From contig NC_087092.1 of the NCBI RefSeq assembly GCF_963855985.1, positions 15,686,001-15,750,000 on the forward strand: a stretch of DNA of 64,000 bases, read 5' to 3'. Under the pieces are notes generated by a model. The model ran no database searches and had not been told where the DNA came from. It worked only from the letters and a program-made list of their open reading frames with translations. Positions 54,601 through 64,000 of this stretch are shown piece after piece. The position numbers and the translations under genes are program-made. The stretch's first letter is position 1; every line of letters begins with the position of its first letter. The DNA is from Ostrinia nubilalis (Eukaryota; Arthropoda; Insecta; Lepidoptera; Crambidae).

Positions 54601-57600
54601 CGTAGAATTCAGCTTGAAATACTGTAGCAAACCTCCTTAAACGTTCACTGTGTTCGTAGTGTTTACAGTAGACGCCCGCTCCCGTTCCCAAGGCCATCTT
54701 GGCTTGGAGCTGTCAGTAAAACAGATTAGACTGTTCTGTTGGGATTTTGGTCCTCTTTTCTAGTCGTCCCTTGTTCAAGATCTATCCACTTATTAGCTCA
54801 ATCCACTGTTTTTTTCCCACTTATCATATTAATCCATTGGTATTGTTTTAGATCAAGTACCTCCTACTATTACTTACTACATGCTTGACTGTGAACGAGT
54901 GCTGTAAGTGCCCACCAACCTAGGCAGTTTTGTATCAGAATTGGCTACGGGCAGTATATCAAGGGCAGTAATCATGTCCTTATGATTTTTTCAAGTTATT
55001 TAAGATTTAGTAGGTTCAAGGGGTTCGCGTATACATAGGGTCAGTTGCAAGCAACCGACTCAGTCTTTCCTTTACCCGACTGGTTGGGGGTGGACCAGAG
55101 TCGATAGCAACATGGAGCCTACATGGACCGATTTGCCCGTAGCTGCTGAAGCTTGCCTGGAAATCTCACCATTTCCAGGCAAGCTTCAGTAGCTCCATGT
55201 AAGTGCAAGAAGTAGTGCAGAAGCTGGTGCTGTCTGAAAAAACAACTATATTGGTTACAGCCGTAGCTTTTGTGCTAAAAATAATCTCCCGTACTATGAT
55301 CATCAATCCTCACTTTCTTCACACTTACCTTTCCGTTAAATCACTGGTACAATAGTACCTATGTAGAAATAAGTGTTAATTAAAATAATAATAATCATTA
55401 CACGTTTAGACAAATTCAAGTTCTTTATTTAGGCCTTCTTCTTATGATATTTTCAACATTAAAAAGTATTTAAGCTATTAGTAGTAACTTAAGTATTCAA
55501 CCTAAAAAAAAAAAAAAAAAAACCTTATGTCTTACACATAGAGTTCAAAATTAATTGAAGAAAAAATACAAATCATGGTAGCTTGATGTGCCAGGAACTC
55601 TAAATAAATTCTAAAATAATAATCTTTACTTGATTATGAACCAAATAGTATGAATTCATGGATAAAATATTATTTTTTTCCGACGCGCAGTAAATTTCGC
55701 CCGCTGTGTCCTGAAGAAAAATTTTTTTTCACCTACTATTTTCGAAAAAAGTACCATATAATGGTATATATTTATAATCCTGATAAATGTAGCTTTCAGG
55801 ATGTATTTTTTTTATTAGATTATCTCCAGTGGTTTAAAAGTAAACGACGTTTATTTAAAAAAATACTTTTTGACTTTTGTGAATTTTGCTCAATATTTAT
55901 ATTTTTTTGTATGAAAAGGCAAAAAGTTTGTTCTAGAAATGAATTCGCCATCCTTTAATTATCTGAAAATGACACCACACTTGCCCTAATACCTATAGTT
56001 TTGAAGATATGGGCCTTAAAGTGAAGCGCGGCAGAAGGAAACTTGCCCCCCCTCCCCCTGCTACCACAGGGGGGGCTCCCGATGTCTACCGACGGAAATC
56101 TACTCAGGAGCACCCAAAGAACAACTGGTGCAAAAATGAGCCTTCTATACCAAAGTGGAGGGGTTTCCATACAAATCATTGCACTAAATTCCCTACTATC
56201 ATGGGTTCTACCTGTGAGAATACGAGGCTTCCGGCGACTAGGACCGCCTTATAGATATAGATTGTTGACGGAATCCTTACTTTCTTAACATTGTTAATGC
56301 TTGTGGTGTATTGCTATTTATAAATGAACATAGGTACCTATAGGCAAAATTTATTGGAAAAGAGAATTCACATGACTTTCTACATAAAATGCTTTTACAA
56401 TTACTGTGTGTGGTCGTGCGATTGATTGTTGCGGGTTTTTCATTAGCTGTAGTGAAAGGAAACTGTTATAACATTTGCTATAACATTTACTGTACTATAT
56501 TATGTTTGTTTATGTACTTAACAATTATTTGGAAAAGGAAAGATAATGTACTTAAGTAGATATTTCTTTAAACTCGAATATTGTCACAAGGGTCCTGAAA
56601 TTGCACGGCCCGGTTTCCACTAAGCGTAGATGAGAGGAGACGTGTTTTGAAAACTAATTACATTTCCGTACCGAAGCTGAGCTGAATGAAAATAACGAAA
56701 ACAGATGCAAAAGATTTCTCGTCTCCTCTTCTTTAGCTTTGATGGAAACCGGGCCTTAATTTCAAACACTGAAAAATAGATAATATCTGTGGTTGGTCTA
56801 AATATTGATGTGAAAGTTGTAGCTTCTCTGACAGAGCTCCTGATAGCCTATCAGGGACTTTATCAGCAAGTGAGTGTGCATGTTGCAGGTTGGTCGCGGG
56901 CTTTGCGGCGTCTGTTGTGTTCATAGTCATCGAGCTAACGACCTTCATACTCGGACTAACCATGTTCTCTCCCTCCGTCTCTCTCATCTGTATCCTTTTC
57001 TTAACGCTACCTGCCTTCTAGACAAAGTGACATTCGTGAACGAATCGAATGCGCTTCTTTCGAAAGTTTATTTCTTAAATCAAATGTTCTTCGTTGCATC
57101 GCGCAGGTACAAAAGTTCTTACATACCTACTAACATGAACCCTGCTGGTGAGAGCAAAATCTGTCACAAATGTCACTTTGTTTAGCAGAGCTGTAGATCC
57201 TAAATCCGTGAGGGTTAAGGTTCTATTTCACTGTATAGAATTAATTTTATAATTTTTTGCCAACACATGTTTTGACTGTCTCAAAAAAGCGCTATCTGCC
57301 AGTTAAAATCGCGTGCATGCTTTCGGAACATTAGGTAAAGTGGGTACCTACTTTCTGAGAAAACTTCTTGTGAACCCCTGGGCCCCGACAAAAACATGAA
57401 AGTATAGTGTTATTTTTGTCAAACTTTTAAGACTGTATAGTTCTAGAAGCTAAAGTACGAAGTCTAAACAAAGGATGATCGTAGGCTTGATTTCCTCTGG
57501 GGCTGACGTCGGCAACGCGTACGAATAGTCGAATATGACACTAGTTCTATGAAGCACCGCACTGCAACGCTGTCGTCAGATGATTACATAGAACTAGTGT

Positions 57601-59972
57601 ATGTTTGCCGACGTCGGTCACCGACGTCAGCAAGCCTGTGTCATTCAGAGTGCATTTCTATGCATGAATTACTTACTTTTGTTTTAGTAAAAAAAATCTT
57701 AAGATATTTTTATCTATCCATCGATATACAATTAAATATTAAAAAATAAAATAAAAGGTATTTAATTCAGGCAAAGCCCATAAAAGTGTTAGTAACAAAG
57801 GTCTTAGAAACTATGTTAGTAAATCACACAATAATTACAATTAAAAACGACAATTAGGTAAATCAGTACAAACGCGATACCGAAAAATAAAGAAAGAAAT
57901 TAAAAAGTAACGCTTTTGCGCCCCATAATGTTGTTGATTTGAATTAACATTCCAAACTCTTATCAAACAATGCACATACACATAAGTACACAGTAAATAA
58001 CACTATGTATGACGCGTAGCATCAATGAAGCCCGTTCAATGTCCGTAAATGAACTCAAATTGGTCCATTCACGTGACTCTATATTTGGAAAGGCCATCAA
58101 CCGCTGATGCAGTCCTCTATCAAAGACGATCAATATGACACACTATGAATATTTAATTAATATGACACCATACATTCATTGGTACTATTGGTAGGCTCAA
58201 TTGCCAGTCAAACATCTTGAAATGTAGTCGCAGGTAAGCTACTGTCAAAGAATGTAGCAAACAAAAAGACACAATGCTTAACTGTATTTGGACTCCACTA
58301 TTCCAAAAGACAGTAGCTGACAACGTTTCTTTTTCCGCCTCGCTGACCTTGTGCTGCAGATACATCTTTTTAGCTTAGCTTGTAGTGCTTACATACTGGT
58401 CGAGTTAACTGCGCACTTGGTAAGCGTGACTTCACATCGACGCTCTGGTACGGACACGGGGCGAACGCGGGGAGGTGTCCATTCCAGCGAGATGTGCAGT
58501 TAGCTCGATCGGGTTGGAGTTAGCCAGACGGCTGTTGGCAAAATTAAATGCTGCTTCTTACCTTTAGATACGAGTATATTTACTTACTAGCGGCCGCCGG
58601 CGACTTCATACGCGTGGATCCCGTTTTACGCCTTTAGGGGTTGAATTTTGCAAAATCCCGTCTTAGTGAGCACCTATGTTCTAAAAGGAACTCCCATGCT
58701 TTGAGACGCCTAGCACTTGTAGTTTCTGAGATTTTGTGATGACTGAGTGAGTGAGTCGGTGACCTTTCGCTTTCATAGATATAGATTGATGTCGGCCGTT
58801 TGGTGTAGTGGTTCGAAACGGACTACTATTCCGGAGGTTGCGGGTTCGATTCCCGCACAGTACAAACATTTGTGTGCATGAACATATTTGTTTGTATTGG
58901 ACTGGGTGTTTTCTATGTATAATATGTATGTATTTAAAAAAAAAAAGTATTTAAGTATGTTTATATCCGTTGTATAGTACAAGTTTTGCTTATTTTGGGA
59001 CAAGAAGCGCAGTGTAAAATGTTCAAGGATATTTATTTATTTAGATTACCCATACCCCTAACAACAAAGATTTCCTTGACGCCCCGCGCCAGCCATCGCC
59101 GCGCACGGCTCAGCCGCCATCCTCCTCTCATACTTCGTTCTGGACGGCTGGCTTTGCGACTGGTACTGGCCGATCTTCTCCCTCTGCTCTGTGCTGCCGG
59201 CCATAGTGGACATGACCACGGCACTGATGACCATGTGCTCTAACAAGTGGTGATCAGAAGAAGCGCTCTAGGTTAAGTTAGGATAAGGATGATTTGCAGC
59301 AAGTTTTTTGGGATATTTGTAAGTGTGTGTTGTTTTTTGGAATGCTTTTGATTAGGCTTTTAAGTTTTAAACTCTTTAATAACCAGCCTACAGTACCTAC
59401 TCCTATCATCCACATGCCAAATTAACGAGTTATTAGCGTGCTATATTTGTTTTGATTAAGTATGCTTGTTTTGGTGCATGTTACTTTTAAAATCTTTTCT
59501 CAGGGCCCTATTTTATAAGGACACCATGGTGGCGCCACTGGTGCGCCATCAATAAATTGTACAGGTCCTGTTATATGGAGGGTACCTCACTATTTATTAG
59601 CTTGGTTGCGCAACCAATTAATTACCGGTAACCTAAAATGTATGTAGCTATTATTTGGCAGTTCAAGACACCACTGTGGCGTCACCTCTTGCTTGACGCC
59701 ATCGTTGTGTCCTAATGAGATAGGGCCCTTAACGTATTCTTCAATCAATTTTCAATTACAACCATATTCCCACTGAACAGATATGACATTCAAAATACGA
59801 TCTTAAGTTTCCCACTGATTGTTTCCAGGTAACCGAGCATCAGCATTTGACGGAGTCCCACGAATACAAGCCAGGATGGTCGTTCTACCTGGTGCTGGCT
59901 GGAGTAGCCACCACGCTGGGGTCCTCGCTGCCTGTAGGGTTCAACATTGGAGTCGTTAACACCCCTGCTGAT
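45609..59972 (+). CDS. SLC2/GLUT-like sugar transporter, 5' part
   Basis: Exon 45609-45686 (26 codons, MGEPGERQTLFAKPAPHG, then IYPDLSQP) ends in phase 0 at GTGAGT. Exon 59829-59972 (48 codons) starts in phase 0 and reads ESHEYKPGWSFYLVLAGV, then ATTLGSSLPVGFNIGVVNTP. The second part matches helix 1 of facilitative sugar transporters (GSFQFGYNTGVINAP in mammalian GLUTs). The rest of the 12-helix protein lies right of the window. The 14-kb intron holds two more possible first exons and a TMEM107-like gene. Linking the first exon to exon 2 rests on phase, strand and lack of alternatives, so it is less certain than the exon 2 call. Confidence 0.7.
45687..48000. other. AT-rich intron sequence
   Basis: No exon or transposon with clear ends was recognised. 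A GATAAA hexamer repeat occurs at 47036-47064. Confidence 0.5.
48213..48236 (+). CDS. Candidate alternative first exon 2 (MGSSASSE)
   Basis: ATG with eight codons ends in phase 0 at GTAAGT, so it could splice to 59829. The GC-richer, CpG-containing sequence at 48010-48070 could be a promoter. Confidence 0.4.
48960..48986 (+). CDS. Candidate alternative first exon 3 (MVHERDEKK)
   Basis: ATG with nine codons ends in phase 0 at GTGTGT. A CpG-rich patch (GTGCCCGGGCTGCGCACGAG) lies just upstream. Confidence 0.4.
49327..51272 (+). mobile_element. 5'-truncated Jockey-clade LINE with poly(A) tail
   Basis: Flanked by the direct repeat AAACATTCGTTTC (49314-49326, 51273-51285) and ending in about 25 A. 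The reverse transcriptase reads YRPISLLPVLSKVFERIL, QFGFRQQHST, FLDIQAAFDKVWHRGLLYKI, then in a second frame GVPQGSVLGPVLY and the catalytic FADDTA. The frame breaks at about 50346 between SYLTNR and the GVPQG motif, which a working copy would join. The endonuclease region is absent. The ATG at 49291 is flanking DNA, not the element's own start. Confidence 0.94.
51638..51755. mobile_element. MITE family D, copy 2
   Basis: The ends GGCTGAGTTGCACCA and TGGTGCAACCCAGCC are inverse. Related to 10708-10830. Confidence 0.88.
51944..52160. mobile_element. MITE family A, copy 2
   Basis: Full-length copy of 9817-10038 with ends AATGAGGGCTATCG and CGATAGCCCTCATT. Confidence 0.92.
52738..56199. mobile_element. 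3.5-kb foldback-like inverted repeat
   Basis: The arms 52738-53870 and 54912-56199 are inverse (GGAATTTAGTGCA; TGGTATAGAAGGCTCATTTT and its inverse; GACAGCACCAGCTTCTGC and its inverse). The spacer holds a decayed LINE RNase H. The right arm carries an extra small hairpin at 55139-55200 and a longer outer end. No target duplication was found, so the true ends may differ by some bases. Confidence 0.85.
54106..54700 (-). pseudogene. Decayed LINE RNase H fragment
   Basis: On the minus strand, interrupted frames read AEFYAIIMCALKNRG, then SRIILDAILKMN, and EKGSETISIGSEL, recalling the RNase H domain of Jockey-like LINEs. Several stops are present. Confidence 0.6.
56607..56755. mobile_element. MITE with CCCGGTTTCCA ends
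   Basis: The ends GGCCCGGTTTCCACTAA and TGATGGAAACCGGGCC are inverse. The spacer has no coding signal. Confidence 0.82.
56889..56989 (+). CDS. Tmem107: Tmem107 exon: helices 2
   Basis: The acceptor is TGTTGCAG; one base completes a Leu-preceding codon. It encodes a hydrophobic helix with the conserved Glu (VIEL) and ends in phase 1 at GTATCC, a non-optimal donor. Confidence 0.78.
56889..59253 (+). CDS. Tmem107: TMEM107-like ciliary transition-zone protein, last two exons
   Basis: Exons 56889-56989 and 59093-59253 join across TCC (Ser) and encode about 86 residues. The order is LVAGFAASVVFIVIELTTF, LTMFSPSVSLIS, then IAAHGSAAILLSYFVLDGW, WYWPIFSLCSVLPAIVDM and a stop after CSNKW. Vertebrate TMEM107 has LVAALSVTLGLFAVELAGF, ISIGAHCSASVALSFF and YWYIFVFCSALPAVTEM at the same places, so three of its four membrane helices are covered. 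In animals TMEM107 is an MKS-module protein of the ciliary transition zone. An upstream exon ending in phase 2 is required but was not found. The exons sit inside the transporter intron on the same strand. Either a nested gene or a remnant. Confidence 0.8.
57538..57600. repeat. Short inverted repeat
   Basis: CACTAGTTCTATG and CATAGAACTAGTG face each other across about 37 bp. GACGTCGG words flank both sides (57507, 57611). Confidence 0.7.
58588..58785. mobile_element. Interspersed repeat, CGACTTC(A/G)TACGCGTGG type
   Basis: It shares ACTAGCGGCC, GCGTGGATCCCGTTTTA and the following sequence with 63279-63860. Confidence 0.7.
58790..59042 (+). mobile_element. tRNA-derived SINE
   Basis: The head has pol III boxes: TGGTGTAGTGGTT (A box) and GGTTCGATTCC (B box) in a tRNA-like fold without intact stems. 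The body (TTGGACTGGGTGTTTTCTAT; GTATTTAAGTATGTTTATAT; TAGTACAAGTTTTGCTTA) is typical of a SINE common in Lepidoptera. Confidence 0.88.
59093..59253 (+). CDS. Tmem107: Tmem107 terminal exon
   Basis: The acceptor CCGCGCCAG precedes two bases completing TCC. It reads IAAHGSAAILLSYFVLDGW, then LCDWYWPIFSLCSVLPAI, and stops at TGA after NKW. It starts about 50 bp after the SINE end. Confidence 0.82.
59502..59729. mobile_element. MITE with AGGGCCCTAT ends
   Basis: The left end is AGGGCCCTATTTTATAAGGA, with CACCATGGTGGCG next. The right end is the inverse, GTCCTAATGAGATAGGGCCCT preceded by GACGCCATCGTTGT. Confidence 0.85.
59829..59972 (+). CDS. Sugar transporter exon 2 (helix 1)
   Basis: The acceptor is GTTTCCAG and the donor GTGAGT; 48 codons, phase 0 at both ends. 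It reads VTEHQHLTESHEYKPGW, then SFYLVLAGVATTLGSSLPVG and FNIGVVNTPAD. The Gly-Val-(V/I)-Asn-(T/A)-Pro motif at the end of helix 1 is typical of class I GLUTs. Confidence 0.85.
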
Positions 59973-60082
59973 GTGAGTATGGAACCACCAGGCATGCGTC
60001 GCTGCCAGTTGAATTTTTTATATTAGTTTTGTCCCTTTTCAAGGCACTTATAAACGTACAGCACAGCTATACTCGTACTATA

Positions 60083-60462
60083 CAGGGTGACTGGAAATTA
60101 GTGGCGGAGCCGTTAAGGGAAGGTAGTCTAGTGACTGGTTACTGTGACAGCTATCACTATGAGACCTTCCGTGCTTATTTAACCCTTTCCAAAATATTCC
60201 TACTTAAAGAGTGTAACCAAAAATTTTCAAATGGTAATAAATCCTTAAAAAATTGAGATTTTGGCGTACTTTGTTTTGTTTTGCAACAAAGATATTCTAG
60301 ATTAGTAATGTTAATTGTTAAATCTTCGTAACTGTCATTGTTTTATGCAAAAACTGCTAAACAAAAACATAAATAAGGAAGGTAGGTCTCATAGTGATAT
60401 CTGTCAGAATAATTCTAGACTACCTTCCCTTTACGGCTCCGCCACTAATTTCTAGTCACCCT
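60083..60462. mobile_element. MITE with CAGGGTGACT ends
   Basis: The left end is CAGGGTGACTGGAAATTAGT with GGCGGAGCCGTTAAGGGAAG. The right end is the inverse, CTTCCCTTTACGGCTCCGCC and ACTAATTTCTAGTCACCCT. It is directly abutted by the next element. Confidence 0.88.
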
Positions 60463-61340
60463 CAGTGGCGGATTTACCAATAGGCCAAGTAGGCCAGTGC
60501 CTAGGGCGGCAGATTTAGAGGGGCGGCAAAGGACAGTGCCAATCCATGTATGGAAGTTGGACCAAGTGCTGCCCTGAATGAGACTATAGTGCATTTTATT
60601 CCTCAGGCCAATACCAATTTGTGAACCGGAGCGCACTGAAATCTATCCCTGGAGTTAAGAGAAAAAAGAGTTTAGTTTTGAATTATTTACATACAAAATA
60701 TCATCGATGTATACCTACTTTGCATAAGATTTCGCGATTTTGGCATTAAATAACACTCGCTATGTTGAACTTAACCATACCGCATCCGCACATCTTACTT
60801 TAGTACGACTTCGACATTATTTATAAGCGATCAAGCGCTGTTTTAGTAGTTTAGTTAGTTGACCGAAATTAATTATTTCCAAAATGGAGCAAGAAGTTTT
60901 AGCTTACAATAACTTCAATAATCAATTGTAATTCACCAATAAATAGATTTTTCGCAAGGACAGAGAACTAAAACTTCTTGCTTCATTTTGGAAATAATGA
61001 TTTCTGTCAACTAACCAAACTATTGCAACAGCGTTAGATCGCTTATAAAGAATGTCTAAGTCGCACTAAAGTAAGGTGTACGGATGCAGTATGGTTAAGT
61101 TCAACATAGCGAGTGTTATTTAATGCCAAAATCACGAAATCTTATGCGTAGTACGTATATATCGATGATATTTTGTATGTAAATAATTCAAAACAAAACT
61201 CTTTTTTTCTCGTAACTCCAGGGATAGATTTCAGTGCGCTTCGGTTTACACATTAGTATTGGCCTGAGGAACAAAATGCACTATGGGTTGAATCTGGGCA
61301 GCACTTGGTCCAGACCCTGGCACTATCCTTTAGCAAATTT
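60463..61340. mobile_element. 870-bp hairpin element
   Basis: The left arm 60530-60905 and right arm 60967-61336 are inverse (GGACCAAGTGCTGCCC; TATAGTGCATTTTATTCCTC; AAAATGGAGCAAGAAGTTTT). The spacer is about 60 bp. The left outer end CAGTGGCGGATTTACC has no partner, so the right end is truncated or joined to other DNA. Confidence 0.85.
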
Positions 61341-62177
61341 TTTTTACAGGAAAAAAATATATAATTATACGTATACACAATCCATATATAAATAAACGAT
61401 TAATGAACGCACTGTAATAGGTATACAGGGTGTTTCTTGTAAGGTGTCAAGCCGAAGGCAGGTGATAGGTGAGGACTAGACCTATCGATTTCACCCCCAT
61501 GTATGTTCTACGATTTTTCGTAGTTTAGAAGTTATCGTTAATTTTGTGATTTTTTCAAATTTCATGACCTAGTGGCTTAATGTTTTTTTTATCTTTTTTT
61601 TGGGTTGACTTTTCTCAGATTTCTTTTTTTTGACAGATTTCCTATTAGTTGCAGATATTTGAAAAAAATAATCACCTTCCTATCTTTGATGCAAGATACA
61701 AAATTTTTGCTAGAAACATAAAAAATATGCTTTTAGCAGAACATTCTAAAATTTTCAATTGAAATGTATGAGAGAAAAAAAAGAATTTCCATAGGTCCAA
61801 AATAATTTTAAAAACTGCGCAGTTTTCTAAACTTTCATAATAACACAAAAAAACATGTACTTAACAGGCCATTATTTTCTGTAATCGCTCCACTAAAGTG
61901 GTAAGTCGGAGATTCCGTTACATATTTTTGACTTTCTTAGGACTAAGTAATATTTGCAATCCCCTAAGTTTACGTTATGTAGAACACATTTGGAGACAAT
62001 AATGTATAAGTAGTATATCCGTTAAGCTAGCACCCATAACACAAGCATTAAGTTGCTTACTTTGGGGCTAGCTGGCGCTGTGTGAAATTGTCCAAAGATT
62101 TATTATTATATTTATTTATCTTCGGAGCCTAGCACGAGCACTATCTCTCCACAACTTCGTGTAGCTATATTGTTTTA
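61340..62177. other. Repeat-derived intron DNA
   Basis: From 61424 (ACAGGGTGTTTCTTGTAAGG) this resembles the left end of another DNA transposon. The rest is AT-rich with no exon. Confidence 0.4.
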
Positions 62178-63215
62178 TAGGGTGGCCCAGAAGAAAATTC
62201 ACTTTTGAAAATTCAAGGAAACGAAAACTGTACATTTTTGTAGAACTTTAGCTATTGCAATTTAAAGAAAATTTAGTGCAATTTATTTTAAAATTTACTA
62301 TCTTTTATAAATTTTATCGTACAAGTGATTCCCTTGACGTTTACAACACTCGGTCAACATACATCAAAATTTTGGAAAACTTTCGTAAGCGCTCCTGCAT
62401 ACGACGCCGCTACCGCGCCGCTGCCGCGCCGTCGCCGCGCCTTTGCACTGTTTATACGCGCCGCATGAACACCGCTGCCGCGCTGCGCGCGAAATTATGC
62501 TTTGACGGCGCGGTGGCGGCGCCGCGGCGGTTTTACTCGGTGCGTATGAACAGTGTAGCGGCGTCGTGTGCAGGAGCCCTTAGAGTTACCTCAAAATGGA
62601 TTCAGGATGGATGAATGCTGCAGAGTTTTTGGATTATTAGATCTGCTCATAAGGTAACCCCACAAAAAGAAGTCTGCTGGAATGAGATTAGCGCTTCTTA
62701 GAGGCAGTGAGATTTCACCCCTGTTTAATTGGTTTATTGCATTGAAAGGATGATTAATTTTTGAGAGCGCTATACTGGTAGGCTGAATAGCTTTTTGATT
62801 TCAAAGATGGGGCTGCGTGTCACACTTCAACTGAGAGCATTTAGATGGTAAGAGACATGTTCCCACAAAAAAAAAAATTCAGGCAGGGGTGACATCTCCT
62901 GGCCACCAGGAAGCCCTGATCTCACTCCAGAACAACAACAACCATGCAGCAACTGAAGCTGAGCATTCAGCAAAAAATTGAAAATAGGTTTCGAGGTGAT
63001 TCTGACGATCGCATTCCAAGATTTTGATGTATGTCGATCGAATGTTGTAAGCGTCAAGGAAATCTCCTGGGCGATGTAATTTAATAAAGGTAAATTTAAA
63101 AATAAATTGCATTAAATTTTCTTAAAATTGCAATAGTTAAAGTTCTATAAAAATGTACCTACAGTTTTTCGTTTCCTTGAATTTTCAAAAGTGAATTTTC
63201 TTCTGGGCCACCCTG
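62178..63215 (+). mobile_element. Mariner-like DNA transposon remnant with nested MITE
   Basis: The ends AGGGTGGCCCAGAAGAAAAT and TTCTTCTGGGCCACCCT are inverse for over 100 bp, with TA on both flanks. A plus-strand trace of a DDE transposase reads WPPGSPDLTP near 62900. A GC-rich palindrome lies inside at 62385-62583. Confidence 0.8.
62385..62583. mobile_element. GC-rich palindromic MITE inside the mariner-like element
   Basis: GCTCCTGCATACGACGCCGC pairs with GCGGCGTCGTGTGCAGGAGC. The centre is rich in GCCGC repeats. Confidence 0.82.
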
Positions 63216-63278
63216 TATTACCAAGCCTTGGTCTTTCTGTTTACCTTTAAGTAGTTCTTAGCTAATTATACTAGACTA

Positions 63279-63870
63279 GCGGCCTCCCGCGACTTCGTAC
63301 GCGTGGATCCCGTTTTACCCCCTTCATCTATCTTACGCGGTTTAGATTTTTTCATACAAATGGTTTTTTCCCGCTAACTCCCGTTCCCGTGGGAATTTTG
63401 CAATATCCTGTTGTAACTAAGCTTTGAGTTTACTAAGGTACCTGCATGCCAAATTTCAAGCGTCTAACTTAAGCGGTTTAGATTTTTCATACAAATGTTT
63501 TTTCCCGCTAACTCCCGTTCCCGTGGGAATTTTGCAATATCCTGTTGTAACTAAGCTTTAAGTTTACTAAGGTACCTGCATGCCAAATTTCAAGCGTCTA
63601 ACTTAAGCAGTTTAGATTTTTCATACAAAAGGATTTTCCCGCTAATTCCCGTGCCCGTGGGAATTCCTAAGTATCCTATAACCTGCCCAGGAGTACGAAG
63701 AATAATTGTACCAAGTTTCGTTAAAATCTTCAAGTAGTTTTTGTTTCTATAAGGAACATACAGACAGACAGACAGACAGACAGACAAAAATTTTACTGAT
63801 TTTGAAAATATATTTCATGTACAGAATTGACCTCTCTACAGATTTATTATAAGTATAGATAGATATAGCA
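63279..63870. mobile_element. Interspersed repeat with internal tandem duplication
   Basis: It starts CTAGCGGCCTCCCGCGACTT. A ~135-bp block (TTTTTCCCGCTAACTCCCGT to AAGCGTCTAACTTAAGC) occurs three times, the last variant. It ends in a (CAGA)n microsatellite at 63762-63786. Confidence 0.82.
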
Positions 63871-64000
63871 GTTCGCATGGCTCTGTGCACACCGGTGACA
63901 AATTGTTCAGGTGAGAGAAGCTTGTCTTGCTTAAAACGGGTTAAAAACTATCTACGATCTACTTTAAGTCAAGAAAAGCTTAATGCTTTATCTCTTTTGT

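Noticed and set aside
58797..58866. Functional tRNA gene
   Set aside because: A and B boxes are present but the acceptor and anticodon stems do not pair well, and a SINE body follows directly.

Overview
The window is insect nuclear DNA, almost certainly from a moth or butterfly. Short exons with GT-AG introns carry conserved animal proteins, and the introns are full of repeats typical of Lepidoptera: the tRNA-derived SINE at 58.8 kb, LINE 3' tails ending in GATGAT runs, Helitron-like repeats ending in CTAG, palindromic MITEs and BEL/Pao and Jockey elements. The species cannot be named from the sequence. All gene calls come from reading translations by eye against remembered family features; no database search was possible.

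Layout. 1-4430 is the 5' part of a BEL/Pao LTR retrotransposon on the minus strand, open to the window edge. 6293-11091 is the 3' part of a DAPK/STK17-type kinase gene (Drak) on the plus strand: six exons whose phases all join, then a repeat-rich 3' region to about 13.6 kb. 17196-41887 is a complete Hira (histone H3.3 chaperone) gene on the minus strand, convergent with Drak: 20 coding exons totalling 2643 nt (880 aa plus stop), every junction in phase. 45609-59972 holds the start of a sugar-transporter (SLC2/GLUT-like) gene on the plus strand, with one TATA-linked first exon, two further candidate first exons, and the exon for the first membrane helix; it runs off the right edge. The last two exons of a TMEM107-like gene lie inside its large intron on the same strand.

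The most unusual feature is Hira itself. At seven of its exons, the exon 3' end with its 5' splice site (or, for the last exon, its stop codon) has been amplified into the DNA immediately downstream in the direction of transcription. Three of these amplifications became 21-22 bp minisatellites whose first unit overlaps the exon end (last exon, exon 11, exon 7). Four became arrays of larger exon-fragment copies (exons 9, 12, 15, 17; exon 12 has about ten extra copies). In all six internal cases the genuine exon is the 5'-most copy. The array at the stop codon contains about 29 exact TGACGTCA (CRE) palindromes with a 287-bp higher-order period.

The second theme is nested transposons that can be dated by exact target-site duplications. 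A hAT element at 42497-45428 (8-bp duplication) contains a 2374-bp foldback element (9-bp duplication), which has a MITE in its loop. Other hAT, TA-target, Jockey and palindromic elements are listed individually.
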